DNA of 64,000 nucleotides from Diplolepis rosae. Lineage: Eukaryota; Arthropoda; Insecta; Hymenoptera; Diplolepididae. Location: positions 1,674,001-1,738,000 of the forward strand of contig JAPYXD010000753.1 in NCBI GenBank assembly GCA_030998225.1, given 5' to 3'. The position numbers and the translations under genes were made by a program. A model generated the notes under the pieces. It was not told where the DNA came from. It worked only from the letters and a program-made list of their open reading frames with translations, and did no database searches. Of the stretch, positions 43,741 through 55,560 are shown piece by piece; positions within the stretch are counted from its first letter, which is position 1, and each line of letters opens with the position of its first letter.

Positions 43741-45217
43741 AAAATTTAGTATCTTTGTGAAAATGTTACTAAAACTCAAATGCCGGTAAAATAGAAATCT
43801 TCGTGTGATCCATGGTTTTGAATCTTGTTCAAATGATTTTAATTATTTTGTATACAAAAATTTAGAAACTGGATAAAAATTAAATGTTTAGTATAAAAGA
43901 GTTTATCATTCAATGCAATTTTCTCAGTCGGTAAAACAGTTTATGGTAAAATCATATTTTTGAGCCTTGTAGAACTACAGTCTACTGTAATAATGCTTCC
44001 TTTTATTCAGTAAAATAATGAAGAGTTGTAAAATTATAATCATAATAATAAAATACTTTATTACAGTCGACTGAAATTTTGCGTATTTTGGAAATGCGAT
44101 TTTAACGGTAAAGGTTGGGGATTTACAGATGAATGTGACTTAAAGCCAAAAATTTTTTACAGTGAATAGTTCTGTCCTTTTTCTTGATGTTCTCTCTCCT
44201 TTCGGCTACGTCTCACTTTTCTTCCCCTTACTTTCCACATCTGATGAACTTTTGCTTATTGACCTGTTCCACTATTCCCTTTACATTCGTTTCTTCTTTT
44301 AATTTCCCTCTGTTTTCTGGCATACCATCAGTTCCCACTTTACTGTCTAACCTTGCTCTTCTTTATCTACTGTGTCCCTTCTTTCTACAGTTGGTATAGA
44401 ATTACCTGCTTTTATACCTTCTTTCTATTTTCTATGAAATAGCATAGATACCTTAGTACGTTCAATGGGTAATGTCACCGAGAATGAGAATATACAAAGA
44501 ATATTACCAATGATAAAATCCTCAGAAAAATTACGAATACTAAATGATTCAAAATAAACTGTTATTTTAAAAAAATTCATTACTGAATTAAAAAAAACGT
44601 TGTTCGTTAAAAAAAATCGTTTTGTTGAATACAAAATCTATTTTTTTAGACAGCTTAATGTTTTGGTCGAATCTGATGGATCATATAATAATATAATTTA
44701 ATTTAAAATCAATTATTACATTTAGAAAAAATGTTGTTTGATGAACAAAATCGTTTTGTTAAACTCACAAAGTATTTTACTGACTTAAAAAAAATTTTTT
44801 GTTGTATCTAATAAATACTTGAGATTTATTAAAAGTAACCAAAATATTTGATTGGATGAACCAATTTTTACTAAACGAAGAATTTTGTTGAGTGAAGGAA
44901 ATAGTTTTGTTGAATTAACCAAACTTTTTGTTGTCCTCATAACAACAAAATACTATGGTCGAGCTTACTAAAGATTTTGTTGATCAAATTTTATATTTTT
45001 TTAAGTATAATAAATTATTACAATCAGAAAAAATATTGTTTTTTGAACAAAATCGTTTTGTTAAACCCACAAAGTATTTTACTGATTTAATTAAATTTTT
45101 TAGTTAGACCTGATAAATACTTAAGATTTATCAAAAGTAACTGAAATATTTAATTGGATCCACCATACATTTTGTTCGCCGTGTAACAACAGAATACAAT
45201 TAAACACAAAATTCAAT
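43741..45217. other. Unassigned, with a ~300-bp spaced direct repeat
   Basis: 43745-44600 shows no gene (the frame 44184-44399 is pyrimidine-rich low complexity). 44715-44880 and 45015-45175 are diverged direct repeats about 302 bp apart (shared words AACAAAATCGTTTTGTTAAA, CACAAAGTATTTTACTGA, AAAAGTAAC). Confidence 0.55.
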
Positions 45218-45221
45218 TTAA

Positions 45222-45887
45222 GGTAGTTTTAATCCACGAAAATTAGACCTCAGGCAAAAATAGATAATTTTGCTTTCAAGAATAGCAATATTATTATTGA
45301 AGGGCTATTTTGGAAGAGAAAAGATTAATTTCCATGAAAAAAATTTGAAATACAGAAAAATAATTTTATTAATAAATTTTATTTTTGCCCCAACTTTTTT
45401 TCTTATTGCTTCTTACCACATTTTAAAAAATTATGCGATTCTAAGAAATCATGAATCATTTTTTTAGAGAAAAGATTTTCCACAACTTCACCGTTTCTGA
45501 TTTTTAAAAATAAATTCTTTAATGGCTGAAACCATTAAAAAAACATTTTCCAAAACGAAATTTTTATAAACAAATTGCTGAATTTGATAATTATTTATTC
45601 GGTTTCGAAAATTTAAAATGATTAAGTCGTAGGGAATCTTTTTCTTGAAAAAATGAACAGTGATTTATTAGAATCGCATAATTTTTTAAAATTTGGTAAG
45701 GAGTGATAAAAAACCAAGATGGGGCAAAAATAAAATTTATTAATAAAATTTTTTTCTGCATTTCAAATTTTCTCCATGAAATTTAATCTTTTCTCTTCCA
45801 AAATAGCCCTTCAATAATAATATTGCTATTCTTGAAAGCAAAATTATCTATTTTTGCCTGAAGTCTAATTTTTGTGGATCAACTACC
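45222..45887. mobile_element. TTAA foldback MITE, GGTAGTT family
   Basis: TTAA (45218-45221), GTAGTTTTAATCCACGAAAA and TTAGACCTCAGG; right end GTCTAATTTTTGTGGATCAA plus CTACC, TTAA (45888-45891). About 666 bp, close in length to the copies at 46360 and 35406. Confidence 0.9.
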
Positions 45888-45891
45888 TTAA

Positions 45892-46355
45892 AACTCAGTT
45901 TTTCAAATTATTTTCAGAATAATAAAAGGAAAATAATGCCTGAAGAAGCTACATTGGGAACAATGTCTTAATTTCTGTTGAAATTTTCTAGTGGTTTCAG
46001 GGACATGAAACTGCAAAGACTGTCATGCATTCTCTGTAGCTGTACTGCACCAAACAATGGATTCTTAATGACTTTAATTAAGAAAGCCATAGTTCAATTT
46101 TAAAAACTAAAAAAAAATGAAATAAACTCCTATTAAATCGACTTGATACTTTTATTTTCACAGATGAGTTCGTGTCTCTTTAGTTGTGTGATTTTATTGT
46201 TGTGCTCTGAAGGAGGTAGTTTAGAATAAAAGCCTAATTTTCGGGCGTTTTTTCGGGCTTCATAAAATAAAAAAATATTTTATGTACAACCAAGTTGAAA
46301 AAAGTAATTTCGAAAAAATCGCATTTGAGTAAAAGTTTTATAAAAAATTTTACAG
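45892..46355. other. Unassigned spacer between TTAA elements
   Basis: AT-rich, no open frame of note. The last ~20 bp (AAAATTTTACAG) align with the middle of the 26364 element, see the findings. Confidence 0.45.
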
Positions 46356-46359
46356 TTAA

Positions 46360-47025
46360 GGTAGTTCGATCACGAAAATTAGATCTCGGGCAAAAATAGA
46401 TAGTTTTACTTTCAAGAATAGCAATATTATTATTGAAGGGCTAATTTGAAAGAGAAAAGATTATTTTTCATGAAAAAAAATTTGAAATACAAAAAAATAA
46501 TTTTATTAATAAATTTTATTTTTGCCCAAACTTATTTTCTTATCGCTTCGAGCTAAATTCTTAAAAACGATGCGATTCTAATAAATCACGGTTCATTTTT
46601 TTAGGAAAAAGATTCTCTACAACATGAACCTTTCCTATTTTTGAAATTGAATTCTTTAATGGCTGAAATGATAAAAAAACAATTTTTCATAACAAAATTT
46701 TTATAAACAAATTGCTGTATTTGATAATAATTAATTCAATTTCAAAAATAGGAATCTGTCATGTTGTAGAGAATCTTTTCCTTAAAAAAATGAATCGTGT
46801 TTTATTAGAATAGCATCATTTTTAAAAACTTGGCTCGAAGCGATAAGAAAATAAGTTTGGACAAAAATAAAATTTATTAATAAAATTATTTTTTTGTGTT
46901 TCAAATTTTTTTCATGAAAAATAATCTTTTCTATTTCAAATTAGCCCTTCAATAATAATATTGCTATTCTGGAAAGCAAAATTATCTTCTTTTGCCTGAG
47001 GTCTAATTTTTGTGATCGAACTACC
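46360..47025. mobile_element. TTAA foldback MITE, GGTAGTTCG family (666 bp)
   Basis: TTAA (46356-46359), GTAGTTCGATCACGAAAATT, right end TTTTTGTGATCGAACTACC, TTAA (47026-47029). Both ends are well preserved. Confidence 0.92.
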
Positions 47026-47029
47026 TTAA

Positions 47030-47216
47030 CTGTAACTGTCGTTAAGTTTTTGAATTTTTTTCAAAATTTTTACTAAAAAAAAGTAACCAGACGTGCTTGA
47101 TTTTCTTTTGTTACTTTTTCCAAATTTTCTAAAATATACTACGTGAATTAAAAAAGTTATCTTACATAATCGAATAAATGTATAATTTAGTCACGTGGTC
47201 CGATTGATTCATGGCC
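47030..47216. mobile_element. Right half of a GGCCATGGATC-family TTAA element
   Basis: CTGTAACTGTCGTTAAGTTT... through TATAATTTAGTCACGTGGTC, CGATTGATTCATGGCC and TTAA (47217-47220) matches 26530-26719. The left half is not contiguous because the 46360-47025 element sits at its left border. Confidence 0.75.
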
Positions 47217-47220
47217 TTAA

Positions 47221-48250
47221 GCTTTTTTTGACTTAAGAACTGCGATATTTTTCACTCAATTTACTCTGACAAATTATATTGTCCTTTTTGCAGTTTAAGA
47301 AAAAAGATCCTGTAAAAACTTGACTATACTTACTTTTACATAGAAAAAATCACAAATGAATCTCTATCAAGGAATCAAATTCTTATCTTTCATAAAATTT
47401 AAATCACATTCTTATTCCACTAGTGCTGCAGGCATTTGTAATTTATTTATAAATTTGCTTCAACTCAAAACAGCGATTAATTATTTCGTGGTGCTATTAC
47501 CGATGACAAACTGTTGTAGGAGAATGAGAGGATCAAGAGGCACAACATAACACTAATATGTAGCTCCCAGGGCCGCTTCTCTTCAAATATAATTTTGTTA
47601 ACTTAATTTTGATTCATCATTATTTTTAATTTCGTAATTAGTTCCAAACGAGAACTTAATTGCAATAATATTTTTTAATATGTAATATACTTTGAAATAA
47701 ATATACGAAAACAAAATCCCGAACATGGACTTAAATTAATTAAAGTGCACTACTGTACAGTATACAGGTACAGTAATACAAAATAACGGTTGATCAAAAT
47801 TTAATTTTGAAAATATTGACCTAATAATAGCTTAAGATTATATCAGAGTCTCCCCAAATTGCAGTCTTGGAATGATTTGCATTTTTATAGAAGGATGCAG
47901 CCCTGCAGCGATGGGGCGACCACATTTCTCTCTCACCACTCTCCTGTGTTAAAACTTCACGCTGATATCTTCATTTTGTCCTATCATAATTCAAGATGCA
48001 TAAAATGTGCACGGTGACTCCAAATTCGAAGGACATTCGTCCTCCGTATTGTGCAACCGAATACAAAACAAAATCTGGATATTGCCCTTATGCACCTGCT
48101 GGCAGGATTATGTTCCCTTATAAGATAATCAACTGTTTTTTATATGAATTTATTTTTAAAATAGCCTGATAAATTATAAAATCTTGTATCTCACTTTTAC
48201 GGGCCAACATTTTTCTAAAAAATAGGATTTTTCTCGAATTTAAAAATTTT
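47221..48250. other. Unassigned sequence
   Basis: 47880-48120 is a slightly GC-richer unique block without an open frame. The short plus-strand frame 47356-47550 has no recognised domain. No element ends found. Confidence 0.45.
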
Positions 48251-48257
48251 AAATTTT

Positions 48258-48475
48258 AAGTGTACGGAAAATTAAAACAAGCTTAAAATATTACCGCACT
48301 AGTGCGTAAAATTCAACTTTTCGCACGCAAAACGACACCGACAAGGTTAACTGTCGGTGTACGGCACACAAAGAAGTTGATTTGATTTTAAGTGTGCGGA
48401 AAATTAAAACAAACTTAAAATTTTCCCGCACCAGTGCGGGAAAATCAACTTTCCACACGCAAAACAATATAAATA
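48258..48475. repeat. Direct repeat pair, ~132-bp spacing, with GTGCG palindromes
   Basis: AAGTGTACGGAAAATTAAAA (48258) recurs as AAGTGTGCGGAAAATTAAAA (48390). Each copy contains a short palindrome (CCGCACTAGTGCG; CCCGCACCAGTGCGGG) and ends in CGCACGCAAAACGAC or CACACGCAAAACAAT. Between them, ACACCGACA...TGTCGGTGT is another hairpin. Confidence 0.75.
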
Positions 48476-48552
48476 TGATAAAAGTCTTAATGATAAGAGA
48501 CGTCCTCAGGATAGAAAAAATTCTGACGCTGTGATTCTTCAGACGTCCTTAA

Positions 48553-49451
48553 AGCCATGGACCAACGTGGTCACGTGACTAGATTCCTACTTTACCGGCA
48601 TTGCAGTTTGTGTAACCTTATTTCTATAAAAAATAAGATAGGTAACTGAAAATTTATAGAATTAAATAAAATACATTAATGTAGGTCTTTCTGGTCATAA
48701 ATGTTTATAATTATAAAAGAAAATTTCTTCGATAAAAACTAATTTTTTTATTATAAACATTTATGACCAGACATATCTGGTATTATTTTGTTTACTTCCT
48801 GGTGAATGTATCGGATAGGAATTCATTCCTAGCTAATCAGATCTATTCCGATTCACTCCGATATCTGTATCCGAGCCAATGCGAATCATTCCGAACCAAT
48901 CCAAAAAACGTTTTGTGACTCGTCTGATGAAAAATGGTAAAAAATCGATCCGACCTAATCCGATTTAATCGAAGGCAACTATCCGAATGAATCCTAACCA
49001 ATCTGAAACCAAGTTTTCAATCCGAATCAATCTGAATGAATCCGAGGTCAGAATGATTCGGATTAATTCTGATTGAAAATTCGGTTTGGATTAATCCGAG
49101 CTCTGATTAATTCGGATTGAAAACTCTGTTTATGATTGGTTCGGTTTCATTCGGATTGTTGCCTCCGATTAAATCGGATTAGGTCGGGTCGATTTTTTAC
49201 CCTTTTTCATCAAACGAGATACAAAGAGTTTTTCGGATTGTTTCGGAATGATTTCCATTGGCTTGGATACAGATATCGGAATGAATCGGAATAGTTCTGA
49301 CTGGCTCGGAATGAAATCCTATCCGATACTTTCGCCAGGGCCCTCACAAATTTTCAACTTGTAATGTCATTTTTTACAGAAATGGGATCACACGAATTGG
49401 AAATGTTGGTAAAGTAGGAATCTAGTCACGTGATCCGGTTGGCCGATGGCG
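48553..49451. mobile_element. TTAA-flanked palindromic element with CGGATT repeats (899 bp)
   Basis: TTAA (48549-48552) then AGCCATGGACCAACGTGGTC; right end ATCCGGTTGGCCGATGGC(G) and TTAA (49452-49455). TCACGTGACTAGATTCCTAC and its inverse lie just inside the ends. The interior 48790-49345 is a long imperfect hairpin of tandem ATCCGAAT/ATTCGGAT words centred near 49040. Related at the ends to the 26364 family. Confidence 0.85.
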
Positions 49452-49455
49452 TTAA

Positions 49456-50398
49456 GACGTCTATGTAAATTAAAAGTTATAAACTCGAATTGAACTAGAA
49501 TAAAATGAAACTGGAGTACGTAAAAAGGCTATATATTGGGATGCCATAAAAAGTTGAGGAAGCGTCGATTTTAAGACTTGGTAATGGTTTTTAAAATTCA
49601 CTTCGTTGTTTTCGACTATATGAGTCGCTTTATATTTCTAAAAGGTTAACATAAAATTGATTTAAGTCTTCTGTACGGCAGTGAGCTACAGTTACGAAAT
49701 ACTTGAGTAATGTAGCAATGATTATAGTGCAACGTAAGCGACCGCAGGACCCATCTCTGCACTTCAGGGGCTGTTGATTCTGTTTGGTCCAGGCACATAG
49801 GTTGTAAATCCAGCGTATGATTAGAGGTCGGCTTCGGGGTGATAGTTACAGCCCTGATGTGGCATTTGAGACGTAAAAGTAATGAACAAAAGAATTCCCA
49901 GTTGCTAATCATCATAACATTGTAAATTTAGGGATTATTATAACCCCCAATAGATCTTAAAATCTATGTATAATTTTGCTTAGGAATTCTTGGGACTTCT
50001 TAGGGAAATTCAAATTCAGGCTTTTGAATGATAATTAAGTAAAGTAAAAAAAATGAAGAAAGAAGTAAAAATGTTTAAAGGGATAAAAATAAAATTCAAA
50101 AAGATAGGATTTTTTTATCCATTTCCACGAGTATTTTACATCTTTTCAATCATTCTATCCGTTATTACATTTGGAAGTCCTTATCCGCTTTAATACTTTC
50201 TAATCTCTAGAGTGAAATTTAATCCGCCTCTATATGGTTAATTCAAATTTATTAAATTCGTTCTTATTCTTATCTATCCCTAAAATTTTATTCTTCTTAT
50301 CAGTGAAGTAAATCTTTCATCACATGTATGATTTTTTTCAGTATCTTTATTCTATTGGTTTCAATTTATAGTTTCCGATTCGTCTCTCTATCCTTATC
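49456..50398. other. Unassigned sequence
   Basis: The minus-strand frame 49646-49915 (89 codons) has no recognised domain and lies in a slightly GC-richer block. 49920-50390 is AT-rich. No gene supported. Confidence 0.45.
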
Positions 50399-50683
50399 TA
50401 TGTCAGCAAGGTCTCTAATTGTCAATCGACGATTTTTGTGCACTAATTCTTTGATTTGATTGACGTGTTGCTCGTCAGTTGATGTTGATGGTCGTCCGGG
50501 GTTTTCCAAGTCATCAACACGTACTCTGCCTTCTTTGAAGTCTTTGTACTACTTATAAACATTTTTCTGCGACATGGTCAAATCACCCAAGGCCTTCTGC
50601 AACATTCTGAACGTTTCCGCAACTGAAATTTCATTCCGCAAACAAAATTTAATGGGACTTCTTTGCTCAACAAATTGAAACAT
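50399..50683 (-). pseudogene. mariner transposase, N-terminal fragment (subfamily 2)
   Basis: From the minus-strand ATG at 50683 the translation runs 95 codons: MFQFVEQRSPIKFCLRNEIS, then a first helix-turn-helix, the linker with NPGRPSTSTDEQHV, and the start of the second helix-turn-helix (NRRLTIRDLADI). This is the DNA-binding part of a mariner transposase. Codon 45 is a TAG (50549-50551) where the family normally has a tryptophan (YK-W-YK). Homology stops at 50399 before the DDE catalytic domain. A terminal-repeat-like stretch may lie upstream (CTACTGTGCGAAAAAACTAA, about 50778 down). Not the same subfamily as the copy at 51145, since the two differ at most positions. Confidence 0.85.
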
Positions 50684-50689
50684 TGTACA

Positions 50690-51140
50690 AATCGAAAAAA
50701 ACATAAAAATAATTTTGCCCGAATTGGTTAGCCCAAAAAGTTTAAATTAAAAATTCACCTTAGTTTTTTCGCACAGTAGTAAGTAATGAGTTCGTTGGAC
50801 CCTCTGACTCAAAATGGATTTTGTTAAAATTTCAAAATTCCAAATTAACTAAAGGGCCCTTATAAATTCTCCTGCCTAATTTTCCAAGGTGGTAAATATT
50901 AGCAGCAAAAAAATTAATCTCAAAAAATTCTTTTAATTGTTACCAGGCTATGTTATTAATGGCGAGGATGATGGCCTTTCTGGCATTTTGTTTAAAAGAT
51001 GTTTTATAGGAAATCAAAACTTCATTTCAAAGTCCCTTGAAATAAGAATTTATTTATTCCCTAATTAAAAAGTTAACGTTTCGACTGAAGCTTCAGTCCT
51101 TATCAAGACTAAAAAAATAATATAACATAAGCATGGATTA
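50690..51140. other. Spacer between the two mariner fossils
   Basis: No open frame of note. 50690-50780 is probably the 5' leader of the minus-strand mariner fragment; the rest is unassigned. Confidence 0.4.
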
Positions 51141-51144
51141 TGTA

Positions 51145-52036
51145 CGAGGTCTGTCCGGAAAGTATCGGTCCTACCTTTATATCTCCGCGCCATAGTGTTC
51201 GAGTGACATCTGCGGGGCATGAACGTCAACAGTGAAGCCTCACGAACCTATCGGTTGCTTGCTGACATCTGCCGGACGTATAGTTTATGCGCAACGTGTC
51301 TTTGTTTACAAAGCTATTTTTGAGTTCGGCGGATTTTGTGATTGTTAAAAATGACTGAAAAACAAGATCAATGAATTTACATCAAATTTTGTTTTGAACT
51401 CGGAAAAACGAGTTCGGAAACTATTCAGATGATGCAGAAGGCCTTTGGGTATGAGTGTATGAGCAAAACACGAATAAAAGAGTGGTATAATCGTTTCAAA
51501 GGAGGCCGCACTTCTGTTGATAGTGATTCTCGTTCTGGCCGACCTTCGACGACAAAAACATTGGTTAATATTGAGCGGGTGCGACTTGCGATTGGAGGTG
51601 ATCGTCGATTAACTGTTCGTGAACTAGAAAATGATCTCGGAATACCGAAAACTACTGTTTGGGAAATTTTGAACAAGATTTTAGGAATGACTCGCGTGTG
51701 TGCGGTGGCTGGCTTCTTCACCACAATAACGAGCTAGCGAATTCATCGAATCTTTTGCAGCAGTTTCTAAGTAAACACAGTATTGCATTGCTTCGACAAC
51801 CTCCGTACAGTCCCGACATAGCCCCCTGTGACTTTTGGCTGTTTCCAAAATTCAAAAAACCACTCAAAGGACAGCGATTCGATGACAAAACGACGGTAAA
51901 AATAATGCGACGAGCGTACTCAAGTCCATCCCTAAAAGCACAGTGGGTCCACTCATATAGGAGAAAAGGGGAACGAATTATATTGTTTGCTATCAACAAG
52001 TGGTGGCGCTATTGTCGCTACCAATGTTATTTTTAA
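51145..52036 (+). pseudogene. mariner transposon, internally deleted transposase
   Basis: TA at 51143-51144 followed by CGAGGTCTGTCCGGAAAGTA is a mariner-type left end. The transposase starts at 51351; codon 8 is TGA (51372-51374), in a place usually held by Arg. Frame 51429 onward gives the DNA-binding domain (KTRIKEWYNRFKGGRTSVDS, GRPST, RRLTVRELENDLGIPKTTVW). After RVCA (about 51700) the coding phase changes and jumps to WLLHHNNELA, so the middle of the protein, with the first catalytic Asp, is deleted. The second catalytic Asp (HHDN in the family) is Asn here (HHNN). The third is present in YSPDIAPCDFWLF. The C-terminal part is also rearranged, and no right terminal repeat is found. A dead copy. 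Confidence 0.92.
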
Positions 52037-52620
52037 ACTGTTGTAACCATAGCAACCATATCATTGCCAGTTGAAATAATACAGCCGATGCTCATTTTAC
52101 TCAACTGCCGTTCGAAGCACCTCAAGCGCCGGTGATATATTTATACATTTTAGGTTAACCCACTGACGCATTGCGATGCCCTGTCGTGGACAACGTTTTA
52201 CTCAACTCCTTACTATTTCCTATGTAACGCTTATTGATATTCACTTTGGGTGAATTAGGTATTTATCAAATTAATTTTACCCGACTAGAATTTAATAAGT
52301 GTTCAAATTTTCCTTAAGTCCCAAGTTTAATCGATAGAGTTGAGTAAAATTACTTCAACTATTTTTCTCCGTGTAATAGTACAGTATTTAACTGTTCATT
52401 GTGATTCATATTTAAAAATTCTTGTTGTATTTTTATTCTTTCTCAAATTAGTTTCAACTTTAAATCATTTAAATTTATGAAATGGATTTTATACAATATA
52501 TTTCAAAATTTTCCGCTCTTTAGAATAATATTAGTTCTTGCTATCAAAACTTGGCGGCGCTGATGCTCATTTTCACTTTTTTAAATACCCTCCTAAAATA
52601 CATGGTAGTGGCCGCACTGT
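52037..52620. other. Unassigned sequence right of mariner
   Basis: The element's expected right inverted end is not found here. 52040-52260 is slightly GC-richer; no gene. Confidence 0.45.
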
Positions 52621-53850
52621 GCCTAAAAGTGATGTAATTGCTATATAACGGGAAGGTAACAATGTTATGTAAGATTGTTACCGCATGAAGATGTAAAAGA
52701 TCAATAAAAGAGTAAATGTAACAATTCTGTAGCAGTGGGATGTATATGCTATAGAAAAACAATGTAAAATTCGTTCTCTAATTGTGTAACACACAAGATC
52801 TGTAACAGTTTTGTCATAATGTTATATAAGTGAACTGTCACGGCATTAATGTATAATTATGTAAGTCGTGTATAATGTACATTAATAAAAGCTATGTAAC
52901 AGGGTGACATAATTATTATGTAAGAATTATGTAACATTTGTTCTGTAACTTGGTTGCCCGAATGATCTATAACAATATCGTTTCTTTGTTACGTAATGGT
53001 GATGTAACAGTGTTACGGAATAGTTATGTGAGTTGTATGTAATGTAGATTAGTAACAGCTACGTAACAGTGTTACGTAATTTTTATGTAAGAATCACGTA
53101 ACATCTTTTCTATAACTTGGTTACCTAAATGATCTATTACAATTTCGTTGCTTTGTTACGTAAGGGTAATGCAACAATGTTACGGAATAGTTATGTTAGT
53201 TGTATATAATATAGATTAGTAACAGCTACGTAACATTGTGACATAATTTTTATGTGACAATACTGTAAGTTGTGTATAATGCACGTTATTATCAGATATG
53301 TAACTATCATGTAATATTATATACATATAGATATTTTAATTTCCCAAATACCGACATCAATAATAGCTGGAAAAATTAAAAATTGTGGGTAATAACTTGT
53401 GTAAACTAAATTGCTCTTATGGTAAAATTCCACATGCCCTTAGTATAATATTCAGCAATCGACAAATAACACAAAGGTGCAAAATTTCATTCACAGAAAT
53501 GAGTTGTGTATTATCAATATTTTATCATCGTATATCTATTTAACATATCTCCGTTACATACTATTTACATTTCGCTTTTACAAAACTTCTATATAACATA
53601 ATTGCATAACACATAAAGAACATATTTACATTGATGGTGCGTAACAATATAGCACATATGTTACATAAGTCTGTTACAGACCCATTACATCACAGCGTTA
53701 CAGAGCTGTTATAGAACTAATTCATCACACAGAGTGTGACATTTTGCGTCACAGGTGACTCACCTGTAAGTCACCAGCTATGTAACGTGTTGCAATCTGT
53801 TACGTAACAGTTACATACATATTATATAACAGTATTTGCTGGGTAGAGAT
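52621..53850. repeat. GTAAC/GTTAC-rich array with ~167-bp period
   Basis: 52715-53295 repeats with a period near 167 bp: AGTAACAGCTACGTAACAGT at 53051 and AGTAACAGCTACGTAACATT at 53218, with an older copy near 52884. The whole stretch is saturated with TGTTACGTAACA-type words. A second dense block at 53560-53850 ends in TAACAGTATTTGCTGGGTAG, a terminus-like sequence. 53300-53550 is ordinary AT-rich DNA. Non-coding; probably one or two related MITEs or a satellite. Confidence 0.75.
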
Positions 53851-54232
53851 GACAAACAAAAAGTCCAAACTTACAATACAAAATATTAAAATGTTGTTAC
53901 CTTTGAGAAATCGTTGCGTAGGTTTAAAATTTTTAGAATTCAGACATAGATTGGCGTATAAATTCAGTAATAATTGTCATTTTGTTACATATTTTTTGTA
54001 ATCGAAATTATAAAAATTGTATATTTCTTTCTTTTAAATTGTAGAAAATCCATTATATTCCATAAATTCCAAGAGATATAATTATCTTATGGTCAATTTT
54101 TATTATATTAATTCTGTTGTTAAGTAGTTTAGACATTGTAGAAATATGTCACGTTATAGGTTATATATTTAATAAAACATTTAAATTCTGAAAATAAACA
54201 ATACTATTCAGCCATGAAATATAGTTTCAATG

Positions 54233-54965
54233 TATATGGGTCATTCCATATTAGATTGACAGTCGATGTCTCAGATTTGAACGATAATTTTTTTTCGGTC
54301 CTTCATCAATAATAAATAGACACGTATTTTTTTGTTTGGCCAAAAAAAATTTTTTTACAAGTATACAATTTTTCGAATTTTCTAAGAAATGATATTTTCG
54401 ACATAGCAAGCGCACTTTCAAGCCTGTTTATCTTGAAAACAATTGTTCGCACGAAAAATTTTCCAAATTACAAAAATTAGGGTTTTGACTCTTCTTTACA
54501 GGGATTGCTGCGAAAAAATTGTTTAAATATTTTTTAACATTCAAAAGTAAAGAAATAAACATAAAATCGTTTTTTTTCAAATTTGGCCCCTTTCGAAATT
54601 TTTTTTTTCGTGGATTTAGATTCTTTGAATTTTTTGTTTATTTCTTTACTTTTGTATGTTAAAAAATATTTAAACAATTTTTTCCCAACAATCCCTGTAA
54701 AGAAGAGTCAAAACCCTAATTTTCGTAATTTGGAAAATTTTTCGTGCGAACAATTGTTTTCAAGATAAACAGGCTTGAAAGAGCGCTTGCTATGTCGAAA
54801 ATATCATTTCTTAGAAAATTCGAAAAATCGTATACTTGTAAAAAAAATTTTTTTGGTCAAACAAAAAAATACGTGTCTATTTATTATTGATAAAGAACCG
54901 AAAAAGAATTATCTCGTTCAAATCTGAGACATCGACTGTCAATCTAATATGGAATGACCCATATA
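54233..54965. mobile_element. 733-bp near-perfect hairpin element
   Basis: TATATGGGTCATTCCATATT... at the left and ...GGAATGACCCATATA at the right. The arms (about 340 bp each) are almost fully complementary, joined by a short unmatched centre near 54575-54625. GGGTCATTCCA ends occur on several arthropod foldback elements; the superfamily is not assigned. Non-coding; if transcribed it would make a long double-stranded RNA. The frame 54583-54768 is a by-product. Confidence 0.92.
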
Positions 54966-55560
54966 TTAAAAAAATGTATTCAAATAAAAATTAGTCTTAA
55001 CTAAGTAGTATTTAACTTACATATTTTAATTTTGTAACGGATGAATTAAAAATTTTAACAGGTTGCATCATGGAGCATCCATGATGACTAATTAGAAATA
55101 TAAATAAGATGTTAGGTTAAGGTCGATTATGAAAGTATAAGGCGGGAAAATTTTTTGAATTTAAAATGTATAGATTGATAAATATGTAAATGGATTAATT
55201 AGCTAGTTTGATTATATTAGAATAAATGTCATTTAAATTTTCAATATCTGTTTTGAAGTTAATTGAGTTATTAGTTTTTTTATATGAATCATTTCTAGGC
55301 AAAGTTTATTTTTTTATTTTTTTCATATTCTAAAATTTTAACTCTTTAAAGTCAAAAGTGTGTTAAACATGTTTGTCCAATGTATATACTATTGCATTGT
55401 ATGCATTTAATTTCATAAACATAAGCTGTTATAAACATAAGTTGGTGTTTCAACAGACATTAAAATTTTCTGCTGAATAGTATTATCATGGGTAAAAATA
55501 ATTTGTAAATTTGAATTTTTAAAAATTCCATAAAAAGACGTAAAAAAAATTTATCACTTA
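54966..55560. other. Unassigned AT-rich sequence
   Basis: No gene or element ends found. Confidence 0.5.
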
